A DNA stretch of 64,000 nt from Cyclobacteriaceae bacterium (GCA_020436165.1 JAGQYI010000032.1:1-64000), one strand, 5' to 3'; shown: positions 6,475 to 15,801, counted from the stretch's first letter. Translations and numbers: made by a program. Notes: generated from the letters alone by a model not told the origin.

Positions 6475-8556
6475 TTAGTACTGCAACAACCTACCTATCT
6501 CCTTTGCCACTTTATCTGCATTGGGTAACATTTGCTCTTCCAATGCTTTGTTCAATGGCACTGCCGGTAAATTGGCTGAGCCCAATACACGCACCGGAGC
6601 ATCCAGGTATTCAAAACACTCCTGCCCTATTCTGCCTGCCAGCGATTCTGCAAATGAGTTAAGCACCGGCTCTTCAGTCAGAACCAATACTTTGTTGTGC
6701 TTTTTAACAAGGTCAATAATTGCCTGCCAGTCAATAGGGTTTAATGTCCTCAGATCAAGTATTTCCACTTTACCTTTATGTTGCTTCTCCGCGTTCAGCG
6801 CCCAGTGCACTCCCATTCCGTAGGTAACTACTCCAACCGATTCACCTGATTCTACTTTGTGCTCACTCGCATACAACGCAATAGCTGCTTTACCCAGCGG
6901 TATAATATACTCCTCGTCCGGATCAATGGCCTTGGCAGCTTCGGTACCTTTTACTTTTGACCAGTACAGTCCCTTGTGTTCGAGGCTCACTACCGGATTG
7001 GGATCGTAAAAGGCAGCTTTTAAAAGTCCTTTCATATCGGCCCCATTAGAAGGATAAATAACTTTAATACCCCTTATGTTAAGCAAAGTAGATTCTACAC
7101 TTCCGCTATGGTACGGCCCTCCTCCGCCATACGCTCCAATAGGTATGCGGATTAACGATTGAACCGGAAACTTCCCTTTTGACAAATAGCAGCTCTTGGA
7201 TAACTCTTCCACCAACTGGTTAATGCCCGGCCACACGTAATCGGCAAACTGAATTTCCACAATAGGCTTGGCTCCCACAGCCGACATACCTGCAGTAGAA
7301 CCCACAATATAGGCTTCCTGGATCGGGGTATTGAATACCCTGTGATGTCCGTATTTCTGCGCCAGTGTAGCTGCTTCACGAAAAACACCTCCAAGCGTAC
7401 CTCCCACATCCTGTCCGTAGAGCAATGCTTCTGGATGTTTCTCTAAAATATCATCAATGGCATGCAAAGCAGCATCTACCATTACTACTTTTTCCCCTTC
7501 CTTAGGAATTCGAATTCCTTTTTCTTCTGTTATTGGAGTGGGTGCAAACTCATGCGAATCAAAGTCGGAAATATCCGGGTCTTCTGAGTTACGGGCGCTT
7601 TCATATTCTGCTTCTACAAAATCGTGCACTTCTTTTTGTATAGCAGAAAGTTCTTTCCTGGCAATGCCTTCTTCCAAGAGTATATCTTCCAAAATAGGAA
7701 CCGGATCCAGCAATTGGTGTTTTGCAAGATCTTCTTTGCTACGGTACCACTCCTTGCGCACTCCTGATGTGTGATGCCCCAGCAGCGCGCACTTTGCATG
7801 AACCAGAACTGGTTTGCGCTCTTTGCGCACAAAGGCAATTGCCTTTTCAAGCCCTCTGTACGATTCAACAAAGTTGGAGCCATCCACACGCATTCGTTCC
7901 AATCCTTTAAAACCTGCAGCAAATTCATACGCATCCATGCTACGCATTTCCTCACCGGTGGCCGAAATACCCCAATCGTTGTCCTGCACAAGGTAAAGAA
8001 TAGGCAATTGGTGCAAAGCAGCCATTTGAAAAGCCTCCGACACCTCCCCTTCGGTTACGCAGCCATCACCCAGCGAACACAACACAATTGGATTACCTTC
8101 TTGTGCTATTTCCTGTGATTCCAGATAACTGATGGCTTGCGCCATTCCGGTTGCTGGAATGGCCTGCATGCCGGTGGCTGAACTTTGGTGCGGTATGGTT
8201 GGAAACCCTTCTCTTTTCAAGGCCGGATGACCATAATACGAACGACCTCCCGTAAACGGGTCGTCCTTTTTTGCCATTAATTGCATCATCAACTCGTTGG
8301 GCTGCATGCCCATTCCCAGCAAAATTGATTCGTCTCTGTAATATAATGAAGCGTAATCGGTAGAGCGAAGCTGCATACCCGCAGCCAATTGAATGGCCTC
8401 GTGCCCCCGGCTGGTACTGTGCACATAGGTACTGCAAAACTCCTTTTCCTCATCGTATTTTTCAGCCATACGCTTGGCCATACTCATGAGTTTATAGGCT
8501 TCTTTTAGCAGGGTTGTATCCAGTGTGGCTTTAGCTTTTTTCTTCGCTTCGATCAT
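6475..8556 (-). CDS. 2-oxoacid dehydrogenase E1, alpha and beta subunits fused
   Basis: A 693-residue thiamine-diphosphate enzyme that decarboxylates a 2-oxoacid and passes the acyl group to lipoyl-E2, most likely of the branched-chain 2-oxoacid dehydrogenase complex. The alpha-type half (about 1-330) has the ThDP motif GDGCVTEGEVSEAFQMAA...DNDWGIS (from about residue 163). The beta-type half (from about 348) contains LYGQDVGGTLGGVF, PIVEIQFADYVWPGINQ and the C-terminal LTEEPVLNSFAESLAGRI. Alpha-beta fusion is common in Bacteroidota. I chose the ATG at 8556 (MIEAKKKAK); an upstream in-frame ATG at 8628 would add residues with no family likeness. It is a single gene, facing the island on one side and divergent from a membrane protein on the other. 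Confidence 0.92.
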   Translation of the reverse strand: MIEAKKKAKATLDTTLLKEAYKLMSMAKRMAEKYDEEKEFCSTYVHSTSRGHEAIQLAAGMQLRSTDYASLYYRDESILLGMGMQPNELMMQLMAKKDDPFTGGRSYYGHPALKREGFPTIPHQSSATGMQAIPATGMAQAISYLESQEIAQEGNPIVLCSLGDGCVTEGEVSEAFQMAALHQLPILYLVQDNDWGISATGEEMRSMDAYEFAAGFKGLERMRVDGSNFVESYRGLEKAIAFVRKERKPVLVHAKCALLGHHTSGVRKEWYRSKEDLAKHQLLDPVPILEDILLEEGIARKELSAIQKEVHDFVEAEYESARNSEDPDISDFDSHEFAPTPITEEKGIRIPKEGEKVVMVDAALHAIDDILEKHPEALLYGQDVGGTLGGVFREAATLAQKYGHHRVFNTPIQEAYIVGSTAGMSAVGAKPIVEIQFADYVWPGINQLVEELSKSCYLSKGKFPVQSLIRIPIGAYGGGGPYHSGSVESTLLNIRGIKVIYPSNGADMKGLLKAAFYDPNPVVSLEHKGLYWSKVKGTEAAKAIDPDEEYIIPLGKAAIALYASEHKVESGESVGVVTYGMGVHWALNAEKQHKGKVEILDLRTLNPIDWQAIIDLVKKHNKVLVLTEEPVLNSFAESLAGRIGQECFEYLDAPVRVLGSANLPAVPLNKALEEQMLPNADKVAKEIGRLLQY

Positions 8557-8709
8557 AGCAAAATACTCGGTGAATGGTGCTACTAAGTTAATACTTTTTG
8601 AGCGACCAGTGTTTAAAAAAAGAATCATTGTACACGTAACGCTAATCCTTTTGCTGTTCCTCAATATATTGGTTAAAATGATCAGAGTAAATCTTCCTCT
8701 TTACCTTTT

Positions 8710-8717
8710 TAATTTTG
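8710..8717 (+). promoter_or_regulatory. Bacteroidota-type -7 box before the 8763 gene
   Basis: TAATTTTG fits TAnnTTTG and lies 45 bases before the start codon of the membrane protein gene. No convincing -33 element was identified. Confidence 0.45.
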
Positions 8718-8762
8718 CATTTCAATTATTAACTTTCAATACACTAATACGCTGCAAGGCAA

Positions 8763-9650
8763 ATGCAACCAAGTAATATTGATAAGTTTTTTTTAAATAC
8801 GCTTGTAAAAATTACATTACTTGGCATTACAATTATATTACTGACAGACATATTTATCTATCCTAAGGATCATCTTGGTCTATTGGTAGATACCGTAATA
8901 TTAGCTGGGGCAATTGCAGCTTATTTTTTGCGAAAAAAATATGAAACGATTGCGATTTTAATACTAACTCTACCAGTACTTATTATGATGTTTTATCAAT
9001 GCATTATAATACCAATTAGTACCACAAACTCATTAGCAGTAGTTATCACAATAGGTTTTGTCTTTTCGGTAATGCTAAAGGGTAAATTGATGTGGCTTTT
9101 GCATATAATAACTGCTTTATCGATTGCTGCCATATTTATTTATGAGGTAATACATCCAGAGTCAAGCTTTGGCAGGCCAAGTGGGGCAATTCTAACGATA
9201 GGGATTACGTATTTTATATTATATTTTGTTATTTCATTTGCCGCTGGCTCCTTAAAGGCTGAATATGACAATATTTATAAAAATCTCATAGAGGCTAACG
9301 AAGAGTTAAGAGAAAAAGCGAATAAAATAGAGGTTCAAAATGGTGAACTTATCAAAGTACACAAAGACCTGAACGACTTAAACAAAAACCTTGAAGGTAT
9401 AGTGAATGAAAGAACACAAACACTTAGAGACAGAACACAACAGCTTGAACAATACAGCTATTCTAATGCACATTTTTTAAGAGGCCCAATAGCCAGGCTT
9501 TTAGGGCTGCTATATGTTCATAAATTGGAAGATCGTCCTGACACTGATTTTTTTTTGAAAGAAATGGAGGATCAAGTTAATGAAATTGATAAGGTGGTAA
9601 AAAAAATAAATGAAGATCTTGAAACCGATGATTTTTCAAATGTTATTTAA
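8763..9650 (+). CDS. six-TM protein with His-kinase dimerisation-like tail, no ATPase domain
   Basis: A 295-residue membrane protein. About six transmembrane segments occupy residues 10-170, followed by a coiled coil (about 172-218) and a segment like a histidine-kinase dimerisation domain: QLEQYSYSNAHFLRGPIARLLGL, with His237 where the phospho-acceptor would be. Sensor kinases of this build normally continue with an HATPase domain of about 110 residues; here the protein ends after about 50 more residues, and no ATPase remnant follows because the next gene starts directly at the stop (TAA then ATG). It may be a scaffold or a phospho-receiver served by another kinase, or a truncated kinase. 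Confidence 0.65.
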   Translation: MQPSNIDKFFLNTLVKITLLGITIILLTDIFIYPKDHLGLLVDTVILAGAIAAYFLRKKYETIAILILTLPVLIMMFYQCIIIPISTTNSLAVVITIGFVFSVMLKGKLMWLLHIITALSIAAIFIYEVIHPESSFGRPSGAILTIGITYFILYFVISFAAGSLKAEYDNIYKNLIEANEELREKANKIEVQNGELIKVHKDLNDLNKNLEGIVNERTQTLRDRTQQLEQYSYSNAHFLRGPIARLLGLLYVHKLEDRPDTDFFLKEMEDQVNEIDKVVKKINEDLETDDFSNVI

Positions 9651-10220
9651 ATGAGTCGATATTTCGAAGATGAAGAGTTTAAGGGAATAAATTATTCCAA
9701 AACCAACTTACCAAAAGGCGATTATGAGAACTGCAAATTCTCAGGATGCAATTTCTCCAACTCAGATCTTTCATACATTAATTTTATTGAATGTTCATTT
9801 GAAGATTGTGACATGAGCATGGTCAACCTGATGCAGGCAAGTTTTAAAGAAGTAACATTTAAAACGTGTAAATTATTAGGCTTACATTTCGAACATTGCC
9901 ATACATTTTTAATGTCTTTTTCATTTGAGGGATGCAACCTTAAGCTTGCCTCTTTTTACGGTTTAACATTAAAAAACACAAGTTTTAAAAGTTGCAATCT
10001 GCAGGAGGCGGATTTTGGAGAAGCAGACTTTACAGGTTCTAAATTCATGGATTGTGATTTAGGCCAGGCAGTTTTCGAAAATACAAATCTGGAAAAGGTG
10101 GACCTGCGCACTGCTTTTAACTTTATTATTGATCCAGACAATAACCGAATTAAGAAAGCAAAGTTTTCCAACAACAGCTTAGCTGGGTTACTTACCAAAT
10201 ATGACATTGAGATAGAATAG
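9651..10220 (+). CDS. pentapeptide-repeat protein
   Basis: A 189-residue protein built almost wholly of pentapeptide repeats with pattern A/C-(D/N/S)-(L/F)-x-x, for example NCKFSGCNFSNSDLS, ECSFEDCDMS and FGEADFTGSKFMDCDLG. These fold as a right-handed quadrilateral beta-helix. Some relatives (Qnr, MfpA) mimic DNA and protect gyrase from quinolones, but most have unknown function and nothing here is specific to Qnr. The gene starts at the base after the stop of the kinase-like gene, so both are translated from one message. The next gene begins 14 bases after its stop. Confidence 0.85.
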   Translation: MSRYFEDEEFKGINYSKTNLPKGDYENCKFSGCNFSNSDLSYINFIECSFEDCDMSMVNLMQASFKEVTFKTCKLLGLHFEHCHTFLMSFSFEGCNLKLASFYGLTLKNTSFKSCNLQEADFGEADFTGSKFMDCDLGQAVFENTNLEKVDLRTAFNFIIDPDNNRIKKAKFSNNSLAGLLTKYDIEIE

Positions 10221-10234
10221 CAGTATTTTTGATC

Positions 10235-11062
10235 ATGACTTCGAATACAATACAACAGCTATCCAATAACTTTTCTGCAACGGAACGAATGCCCGCCCTA
10301 TTCATTGGTCATGGCAGCCCAATGAATGCTATTGAGGAAAATGAGTTTGTGGCAGGTTTCCGAAAGGCAGCACGGTCAATACCTAAGCCAAATGCTATTC
10401 TATGCATATCGGCACATTGGTTTACTCCAGGCACCAGAGTAACCGCTATGGAAATGCCACGCACCATTCACGATTTTGGTGGCTTTCCTCCGCAGTTGTA
10501 CGAAGTTCAATATCCTGCAAAGGGCAACCCGGAACTAGCTGCAGAAACCAGACAATTACTCACACCTGTGCAAGTTGAAATGGATGAAAAATGGGGGCTT
10601 GATCATGGCGCTTGGTCGGTAATCAAGCATATGTATCCTATGGCCGATGTTCCTGTTGTTCAGCTAAGCATCGACTATACCAAACCTGCTAGCTATCATT
10701 TTGAATTGGCTCAACAGTTAAAGTCTTTGCGCGAAAAAGGCGTTTTAATACTTGGTAGTGGAAATATCATCCATAACCTTGGCATGGTAGACTGGCCCAA
10801 TTTTGACAAAGACAACCATGGCTATGATTGGGCCATCGAAGCCCACGACACCATAAACGATTATTTGCTAGATGGTAACTACCAGCCACTTATTAATTAC
10901 AATAATCAGGGAAAAGCATTTAATCTGGCAATCCCAACACCCGACCACTACCTGCCACTGCTTTATACACTTGCCCTTCAGCAAAAGGGAGAAACTATCT
11001 CTCTTTTCAATGATAAACTTATGGCGGGTTCATTAAGCATGACCTCAGTTAAGATTGCATAG
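10235..11062 (+). CDS. ygiD: 4,5-DOPA dioxygenase extradiol (YgiD family)
   Basis: A 275-residue class III extradiol ring-cleavage dioxygenase of the LigB-like fold, which opens the catechol ring of DOPA-like substrates using a non-haem metal. The metal ligands are visible as PALFIGHGSPMNAIE (first His, near residue 26) and ISAHWFTPGT (second His), with LDHGAWSVIKHMYP and LGSGNIIHNLG as further family signatures. The length agrees with YgiD. The ATG at 10235 is preferred over a TTG two codons upstream. It stands 14 bases after the pentapeptide-repeat gene on the same strand; no functional link is obvious. The natural substrate in this organism is unknown. Confidence 0.9.
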   Translation: MTSNTIQQLSNNFSATERMPALFIGHGSPMNAIEENEFVAGFRKAARSIPKPNAILCISAHWFTPGTRVTAMEMPRTIHDFGGFPPQLYEVQYPAKGNPELAAETRQLLTPVQVEMDEKWGLDHGAWSVIKHMYPMADVPVVQLSIDYTKPASYHFELAQQLKSLREKGVLILGSGNIIHNLGMVDWPNFDKDNHGYDWAIEAHDTINDYLLDGNYQPLINYNNQGKAFNLAIPTPDHYLPLLYTLALQQKGETISLFNDKLMAGSLSMTSVKIA

Positions 11063-11103
11063 TTCATTTTTGTATGTTTGGAAAATTAACTTCTTTCAAA
11101 ACC

Positions 11104-12189
11104 ATGCAACCCAAATACATAGCCACTACCCGATTACACAGTCAGCAAATAGCCCAAACTGCTTACAGCAATCCGGTGGAGTTGGTTAAATGGATGGGCG
11201 CCCTCCAGGCGCAAGACTTTGCCATGGTGCAGTGGGCGCTGGGACTCCGTTTAAAAGACTCCACTCACCATTCAATCAACGATGCTATTGATTCGGGAGA
11301 GATCATTCGAACCCATGCCATGCGACCTACCTGGCACCTGATTGCTGCCGATGATATTTATTGGATGCTGGAGTTAACTGCACCTCAGATAAAAAGTTCT
11401 TCGAAATCGCGCCATAAGTGGTTAGGCCTAACAGAAAAGTTAATCGCCATAAGCCATTCTGTTATTACCAATACAATAATGCGGAACGGTAATTCCACAA
11501 GAGAGGAAATCGCAAATGAGCTTAGCAAAGCCGGTTTTGAAAAAACCGATAACCGTCATGCCCACCTCCTTATGCTGGCTGAGTTGGATGGATTAATCTG
11601 CAGTGGCCAAGCAATAGGCAAAAAACAAACCTTTGCCCTTTTGGAAGAGCGGGTGCCAAACAAAATTATATTGAGCAAAGAAGAAGCACTTGCCACGCTG
11701 GCCGGCCGTTACTTCGCCAGCCATTGCCCTGCCACTCTTCAGGATTTCGTATGGTGGTCGGGCCTCTACGTAAAAGATGCCAGGAAAGCGATTGAGTCGA
11801 TTTCAAAAGATCTTATTGATTTTACTTTAGACAGTGAAACCTATTACGTGCACCATTCATTCAAAGAAATGCCTGTGGCAGAAAAGGACCTGCAACTGCT
11901 ACCTGCATTCGATGAATACATTATAAGCTACAAAGACAGGAGTGCATCCATTACCTCAGAAAACCACAGCAAAGCGGTATCTAACAATGGCATCTTTTGG
12001 CCAATTATAATTTTAAACGGACAAGTAATAGGTACCTGGAAACGTGCTGTTCAAAAAGAAAATGTAAACATAGAAATCAGCTTCTTCACAGATCAGCCAG
12101 CTTATGTAAAAAAAGCAGCTGAGAGCAAGGCCAAATCGTTTGGAGCTTTTCTGGGTAAAAAACCAGTTATTACATTTTTGAACAAGTGA
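11104..12189 (+). CDS. winged-helix DNA-binding domain protein (AlkX/HTH_42-like)
   Basis: A 361-residue protein of the YcaQ-like winged-helix family. Typical marks are IATTRLHSQQI at the start, WMGALQAQDFAMVQWALGLR (about 27-46), the ATLQDFVWWSGL segment in the middle, LLPAFDEYIISYKDR, and NGIFWPIIILNGQVIGTWKR near the end. Some relatives are DNA glycosylases acting on interstrand crosslinks or damaged bases; for this subgroup the role is not established. The ATG at 11104 is chosen because the family usually starts just before IATTRL; an in-frame ATG at 11074 exists. It stands alone on the plus strand. Confidence 0.82.
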   Translation: MQPKYIATTRLHSQQIAQTAYSNPVELVKWMGALQAQDFAMVQWALGLRLKDSTHHSINDAIDSGEIIRTHAMRPTWHLIAADDIYWMLELTAPQIKSSSKSRHKWLGLTEKLIAISHSVITNTIMRNGNSTREEIANELSKAGFEKTDNRHAHLLMLAELDGLICSGQAIGKKQTFALLEERVPNKIILSKEEALATLAGRYFASHCPATLQDFVWWSGLYVKDARKAIESISKDLIDFTLDSETYYVHHSFKEMPVAEKDLQLLPAFDEYIISYKDRSASITSENHSKAVSNNGIFWPIIILNGQVIGTWKRAVQKENVNIEISFFTDQPAYVKKAAESKAKSFGAFLGKKPVITFLNK

Positions 12190-12266
12190 AGCTCAAAAAG
12201 GTAACATTAGCCAGACAGGATTAAATTCAAGACTAAATTTGTTGTTAAATTTATTGTTTAAACGAT

Positions 12267-12851
12267 TTGCTGATTTTGAATTCATCGATTGAAAAACTAA
12301 GACACTTTTTATCTACAGCCACCCATATACCCATTGAAAAAGTAGAAATTGAGGAATCTGTTCTTACGGAAACCAGCTATAAAAAGAACCAATACATACT
12401 TTCCGAAGGCAGTGTCTGCAACTCCGTTATTTTTATTGTTTCAGGGCTTATCAGAAGCTACTATTTAAAAGATGGACTTGAAGTTAATACCGGTTTTTAT
12501 AAGGAAAACGACATCGCCTGTTCTTTTAACAGCCTTGTAAACAGAGTTCCCTCCAATGAGTTTTTGCAGGCACTTGAGAATACCACTGCGATTGTATTAC
12601 CTTACGAAAGTCTGCTTAAGCTTTATAGTACGAGCGATCAATGGCAGGAGATCGGGCGCATAATGACAGAAAGAGAATGTGTTTACTTAGCCAATCGGGT
12701 TACATTCTTGAGTTTTGAATCTGCCAGAACCAAATACCTCAATCTTTTAAAAGAACAACCGGAGCTTGTCAATAGAGTTCCTGTTCATCACCTCGCTTCT
12801 TATATCGGGGTTTCCAGAGAAACCCTGAGCAGGATACGTTCCGGTATCTGA
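12267..12851 (+). CDS. Crp/Fnr-family transcriptional regulator
   Basis: A 194-residue regulator. Residues about 15-120 form a cyclic-nucleotide-binding-like beta-barrel (NQYILSEGSVCNSVIFIVSGLIRSYY, then EVNTGFYKENDIACSFNSL). The end is a short winged helix with VHHLASYIGVSRETLSRI. The pattern matches the many Crp-like regulators of Bacteroidota whose ligand is unknown; the residues that bind cAMP in E. coli Crp are not conserved. The start is uncertain: a TTG at 12267 or another TTG three codons on; no ATG is placed near the domain start. It may control the methyltransferase gene that follows after 66 bases. Confidence 0.85.
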   Translation: MLILNSSIEKLRHFLSTATHIPIEKVEIEESVLTETSYKKNQYILSEGSVCNSVIFIVSGLIRSYYLKDGLEVNTGFYKENDIACSFNSLVNRVPSNEFLQALENTTAIVLPYESLLKLYSTSDQWQEIGRIMTERECVYLANRVTFLSFESARTKYLNLLKEQPELVNRVPVHHLASYIGVSRETLSRIRSGI

Positions 12852-12917
12852 ATTTTGTGACATATATCAATTGAAAGCTGTAAGTGGGCACTTAACTTCA
12901 CGCAAAAATTAAGCGTT

Positions 12918-13583
12918 TTGAAAAAGGCATTAAATCCCAAAAAAGTAAAGTCTATTTATAACTACTCGTATGGCTATTACGATCTTCTTCATACGATGGG
13001 CACCTTTCGTATGGACGAAAGAGGAAGAAAGCATTTAGTTGAAAAAATTGTTAAGCCGGAGGATTATATTTTGGATGCGGGAGGTGGAACCGGCCTTACT
13101 GCTTTAAAAGCGGCTAAGCGACTGAATGAAAATGGTAAAATCGTGATACTCGATTTTAGCGAAAAGATGCTTGAAAAAGCAAATGCCAAAGCAAAACGAC
13201 TCGGCTTATCTGATAAAATAGAAACAAGACTGGGCGATATGTACGAAATACCCTATCCTGACGATACCTTTGATTCGGTGTTGTCTACCTACAGCACCTG
13301 CCCGTTGGAGAATCCTATGAAAGCGGTAGATGAAATGCTTCGGGTTCTAAAACCAGGTGGAGTGTTGGGCATTGCCCACTCTTCCGATCCTGAAAACAAA
13401 GTTGCCCGATGGTTGAGCAGCAAAATAGAGAATGTTATCTGGAAATTCCCTGGCTTGTCATTAGGCTGCAGAAATATTGAACTGATGACTGGCATACAAA
13501 GGTTAGATGTAGAAATCTTGGAAGATAAGATAATCGGGTTCGTGCCTTTCTATTTCAGGATTATACTGGTTAAAAAGCGCTAG
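12918..13583 (+). CDS. class I SAM-dependent methyltransferase (UbiE-like)
   Basis: A 221-residue methyltransferase. The SAM-binding glycine loop is ILDAGGGTGLTALKAA (about residues 50-65), followed by IVILDFSEKMLEKA (acidic ribose ligand), GDMYEIPYPDDTFDSV (motif II/III region) and LRVLKPGGVLGIAHSS. This is close to the UbiE/COQ5 and phospholipid methyltransferase group, but the target molecule cannot be read off. The start is a TTG at 12918; no ATG lies close. A signal-peptide START-like gene follows after 27 bases on the same strand. Confidence 0.83.
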   Translation: MKKALNPKKVKSIYNYSYGYYDLLHTMGTFRMDERGRKHLVEKIVKPEDYILDAGGGTGLTALKAAKRLNENGKIVILDFSEKMLEKANAKAKRLGLSDKIETRLGDMYEIPYPDDTFDSVLSTYSTCPLENPMKAVDEMLRVLKPGGVLGIAHSSDPENKVARWLSSKIENVIWKFPGLSLGCRNIELMTGIQRLDVEILEDKIIGFVPFYFRIILVKKR

Positions 13584-13610
13584 TTTTAGAAACATGAAAC
13601 ATTGCTCTCA

Positions 13611-14204
13611 ATGAAATCAATATCAGCAGTTGTTTTTTTTCTCATTTTATCAAATGGTGCAAGTTCACAGGATTGGCAGCTCAAGAAAGAATCAGATGGC
13701 ATAAGAGCCTACATGGCTCCCTCAGAAAATAGAAGCGTTAAAACATACAAGATAGAAACCACTGTTAATGGCACCATGGACTGCATTTACGCCACCTTAA
13801 CCGATTACGACCATTACACAGACATGTATAAGCAGATGTCAGAATTCAGGATTCTGAGCAAATCTGACTCATTAATGCTCTCATATACCGTAATTTCTAT
13901 GCCCTGGCCTTTTGACGACAGGGATGTACTTACTGAGGTAAGAACAGAGAAATCGGATAGCAAGATAACGTTGAACTCAACTTTGTCCCGCACCAATGCC
14001 GTTCCTGTAAGCAGCAAGCTGGTTCGGATTACTGATTATGATGAAACCTACACAATTGAAAAAACAGGTGAAACACAGAACAAGGTCACGCTTATCGGAC
14101 ATGCCGATATTGGCGGTTCTATCCCCGATTGGGTACAAAACTTGTTCATCATCGATAGCCCAATGAGTTTAATGAAACAGATAAAAGAAAAATGCGAGAA
14201 GTAA
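13611..14204 (+). CDS. exported START/SRPBCC-domain protein
   Basis: A 197-residue protein with a signal peptide (MKSISAVVFFLILSNGASSQ, about 1-20) and one START-like lipid-binding domain. Marks: DWQLKKESDGIRAYMAPSENRSVKTYKIETTV at the beginning, the TLTDYDHYTDMYKQMSEFRIL helix and SYTVISMPWPFDDRDVLTE, typical of the bacterial START group. It probably binds a lipid or other hydrophobic molecule in the periplasm. I chose the ATG at 13611, which begins the signal peptide; a TTG nine bases upstream is also in frame. It overlaps the next gene by 13 bases, so the two are translationally coupled. Confidence 0.8.
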   Translation: MKSISAVVFFLILSNGASSQDWQLKKESDGIRAYMAPSENRSVKTYKIETTVNGTMDCIYATLTDYDHYTDMYKQMSEFRILSKSDSLMLSYTVISMPWPFDDRDVLTEVRTEKSDSKITLNSTLSRTNAVPVSSKLVRITDYDETYTIEKTGETQNKVTLIGHADIGGSIPDWVQNLFIIDSPMSLMKQIKEKCEK

Positions 14205-14719
14205 CTGTAACCCAAAACAGGATGCACGGTTTCCCCAGGCGGATATATTCCTTCAAAGGATTGGGAAAAGACCTTTGGGAAGTGGCCGGACATTCGGGGT
14301 TGGCCATAAAAACAATGTGGGGCAAGACAATTTCCGCACAGTTTCGTCAGCGGTTGATGCTTGCGGTTACCGGAGTTAACGGTTGCCGGTATTGTTCCTG
14401 GTTGCATACCAAAGAAGCGCTTCGAACAGGGCTTTCAATAGAGGAGGTCAGGTATTTGTTGGGAGGCAGCTTTGAGGATGTTCCTGAAAATGAAATGAAG
14501 GCCATTTTGTATGCCCAGCATTGGGCAGATACCAACGCCAATCCCGATCCATCCATACGAAAAGCACTAATTGAAACCTATGGAGAAGAAAAGGTAAAGG
14601 TGATAGAAATGGCTTTGCTGCTGATCCGTATTGGTAACCTTACAGGCAACTCTTTTGACTACCTGCTTTACCGTTTTTCCAATGGCAAATGGGGGCTTAC
14701 CGGGCGTGATAGCCACTAA
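14192..14719 (+). CDS. carboxymuconolactone decarboxylase / AhpD-like protein
   Basis: A 175-residue protein of the AhpD-like superfamily. The redox signature CxxCxxxH is visible in GCRYCSWLHTKEAL (about residues 68-81), where the two Cys form the active-site disulfide of AhpD-type reductases and the His helps proton transfer. A following ALRTGLSIEEVRYLL helix is usual for the family. It overlaps the START-domain gene upstream by 13 bases. Its stop overlaps the end of the convergent desaturase gene by 4 bases, leaving no room for a terminator. Physiological partner and substrate are unknown. Confidence 0.85.
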   Translation: MREVTVTQNRMHGFPRRIYSFKGLGKDLWEVAGHSGLAIKTMWGKTISAQFRQRLMLAVTGVNGCRYCSWLHTKEALRTGLSIEEVRYLLGGSFEDVPENEMKAILYAQHWADTNANPDPSIRKALIETYGEEKVKVIEMALLLIRIGNLTGNSFDYLLYRFSNGKWGLTGRDSH

Positions 14720-15801
14720 ATGGCATCCTGCCTGCCAAGCAACCGTAGCATGGCAAAATGGTTTCTTAAAGCCGAACCAAAGCTTTTTTGCGCATAATAA
14801 GGCAAATTAAACTCTCTCGTAGTTTGCTGAACAATAGCAGCTATTTTGCGGTAATGCACATGGCAGATATTGGGGAACAAATGATGTTCTACCTGAAAAT
14901 TGAGCCCGCCCAAAAACCAGGTGAGCACCTTATTGCCCATGGCAAAATTGGAAGTTGTTAAAAGTTGATGTACCAGCCTGCTTTGATCCACATGCTCTTC
15001 TTCCAGTTTCAGGAATTCAGAACTGGGAACCACATGTGCCAGTTGAAAAATAATGGTTAGCAACAGCCCTGTAACCATGTGCATGCTTACGAACATAAGC
15101 ACCACTATCCAAACAGGAATGGGTAAAACGGCAATTGGCAAACCAAGGAACACAGCCAGATACAAAACCTTTTGAACCGTTACGATAAAAAGCTGCCGGT
15201 TAAACTCTTTGCCACGTTGCACCAGGCCCCTGTTACGGTAATCCACCAACTTATCAAAGTCTTTGGCAGTGGCCCAAAACAAAGTAGAAATACTGTAAAA
15301 AAACGGTGCATATAAAAACTGATACCTGTGAAACCACCTGCGCGGCTGATGAGGCGAAAACCTCAACACAAACCTGGGACGTATATCTTCGTCTGCATCC
15401 TCAATATTGGTATAGGTATGGTGCAATACATTATGCTGCAGTTTCCAGATGGCGGGGTTGGCGCCTACCATAAAAGCAGAAAAGCTCATGAGCTTATTTG
15501 CCCATTTTTTGCGCGAATACGAGCCATGCAGTGCATCGTGCATAACGGCTGTACCTATAAATGCCTTGCCCAATCCCATTACTATCCACAGACCAAAGAG
15601 AACGGGTATGCTGGTGATGCCAGCCGTTAATACAACAATAAAAGGAGCCAGATAGAGCGTAAGAGCTGCTATCGATTTAAGCACCATTTGAACATTGCCA
15701 TTCCTGCCCAGCTGGTTATCGCTGAAATAGGCGTTTACCCTTGCAATAAGCGTTTTAGAAAATTCCTTATCGAGTTGAGTTGAAAATTTATATCGGATCA
15801 T
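14716..15801 (-). CDS. membrane fatty acid desaturase
   Basis: A 361-residue integral membrane di-iron desaturase. All three histidine boxes are present: HDALHGS (HxxxH, about residue 88), HNVLHH (HxxHH, about 123) and QVEHHLFP (QxxHH, about 305). The Gln in the third box is typical of the linoleoyl-CoA / acyl-lipid desaturase branch. Two pairs of membrane helices surround the boxes (LYLAPFIVVLTAGITSIPVLF, VLMFVSMHMVTGLLLTIIF). It introduces double bonds into membrane acyl chains, which would adjust membrane fluidity. A single gene, convergent with the AhpD-like gene; about 400 bases of non-coding DNA lie upstream of its start. Confidence 0.92.
   Translation of the reverse strand: MIRYKFSTQLDKEFSKTLIARVNAYFSDNQLGRNGNVQMVLKSIAALTLYLAPFIVVLTAGITSIPVLFGLWIVMGLGKAFIGTAVMHDALHGSYSRKKWANKLMSFSAFMVGANPAIWKLQHNVLHHTYTNIEDADEDIRPRFVLRFSPHQPRRWFHRYQFLYAPFFYSISTLFWATAKDFDKLVDYRNRGLVQRGKEFNRQLFIVTVQKVLYLAVFLGLPIAVLPIPVWIVVLMFVSMHMVTGLLLTIIFQLAHVVPSSEFLKLEEEHVDQSRLVHQLLTTSNFAMGNKVLTWFLGGLNFQVEHHLFPNICHVHYRKIAAIVQQTTREFNLPYYAQKSFGSALRNHFAMLRLLGRQDAI

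Noticed and set aside
6471-8437. Several open frames on both strands overlapping the dehydrogenase E1 gene
   Set aside because: The minus-strand E1 frame carries a full domain set; the others are shadows without motifs.
9651-10220. Pentapeptide protein as a Qnr quinolone-resistance gene
   Set aside because: The repeats are generic, the length is somewhat short of Qnr, and no Qnr-specific loops are seen.
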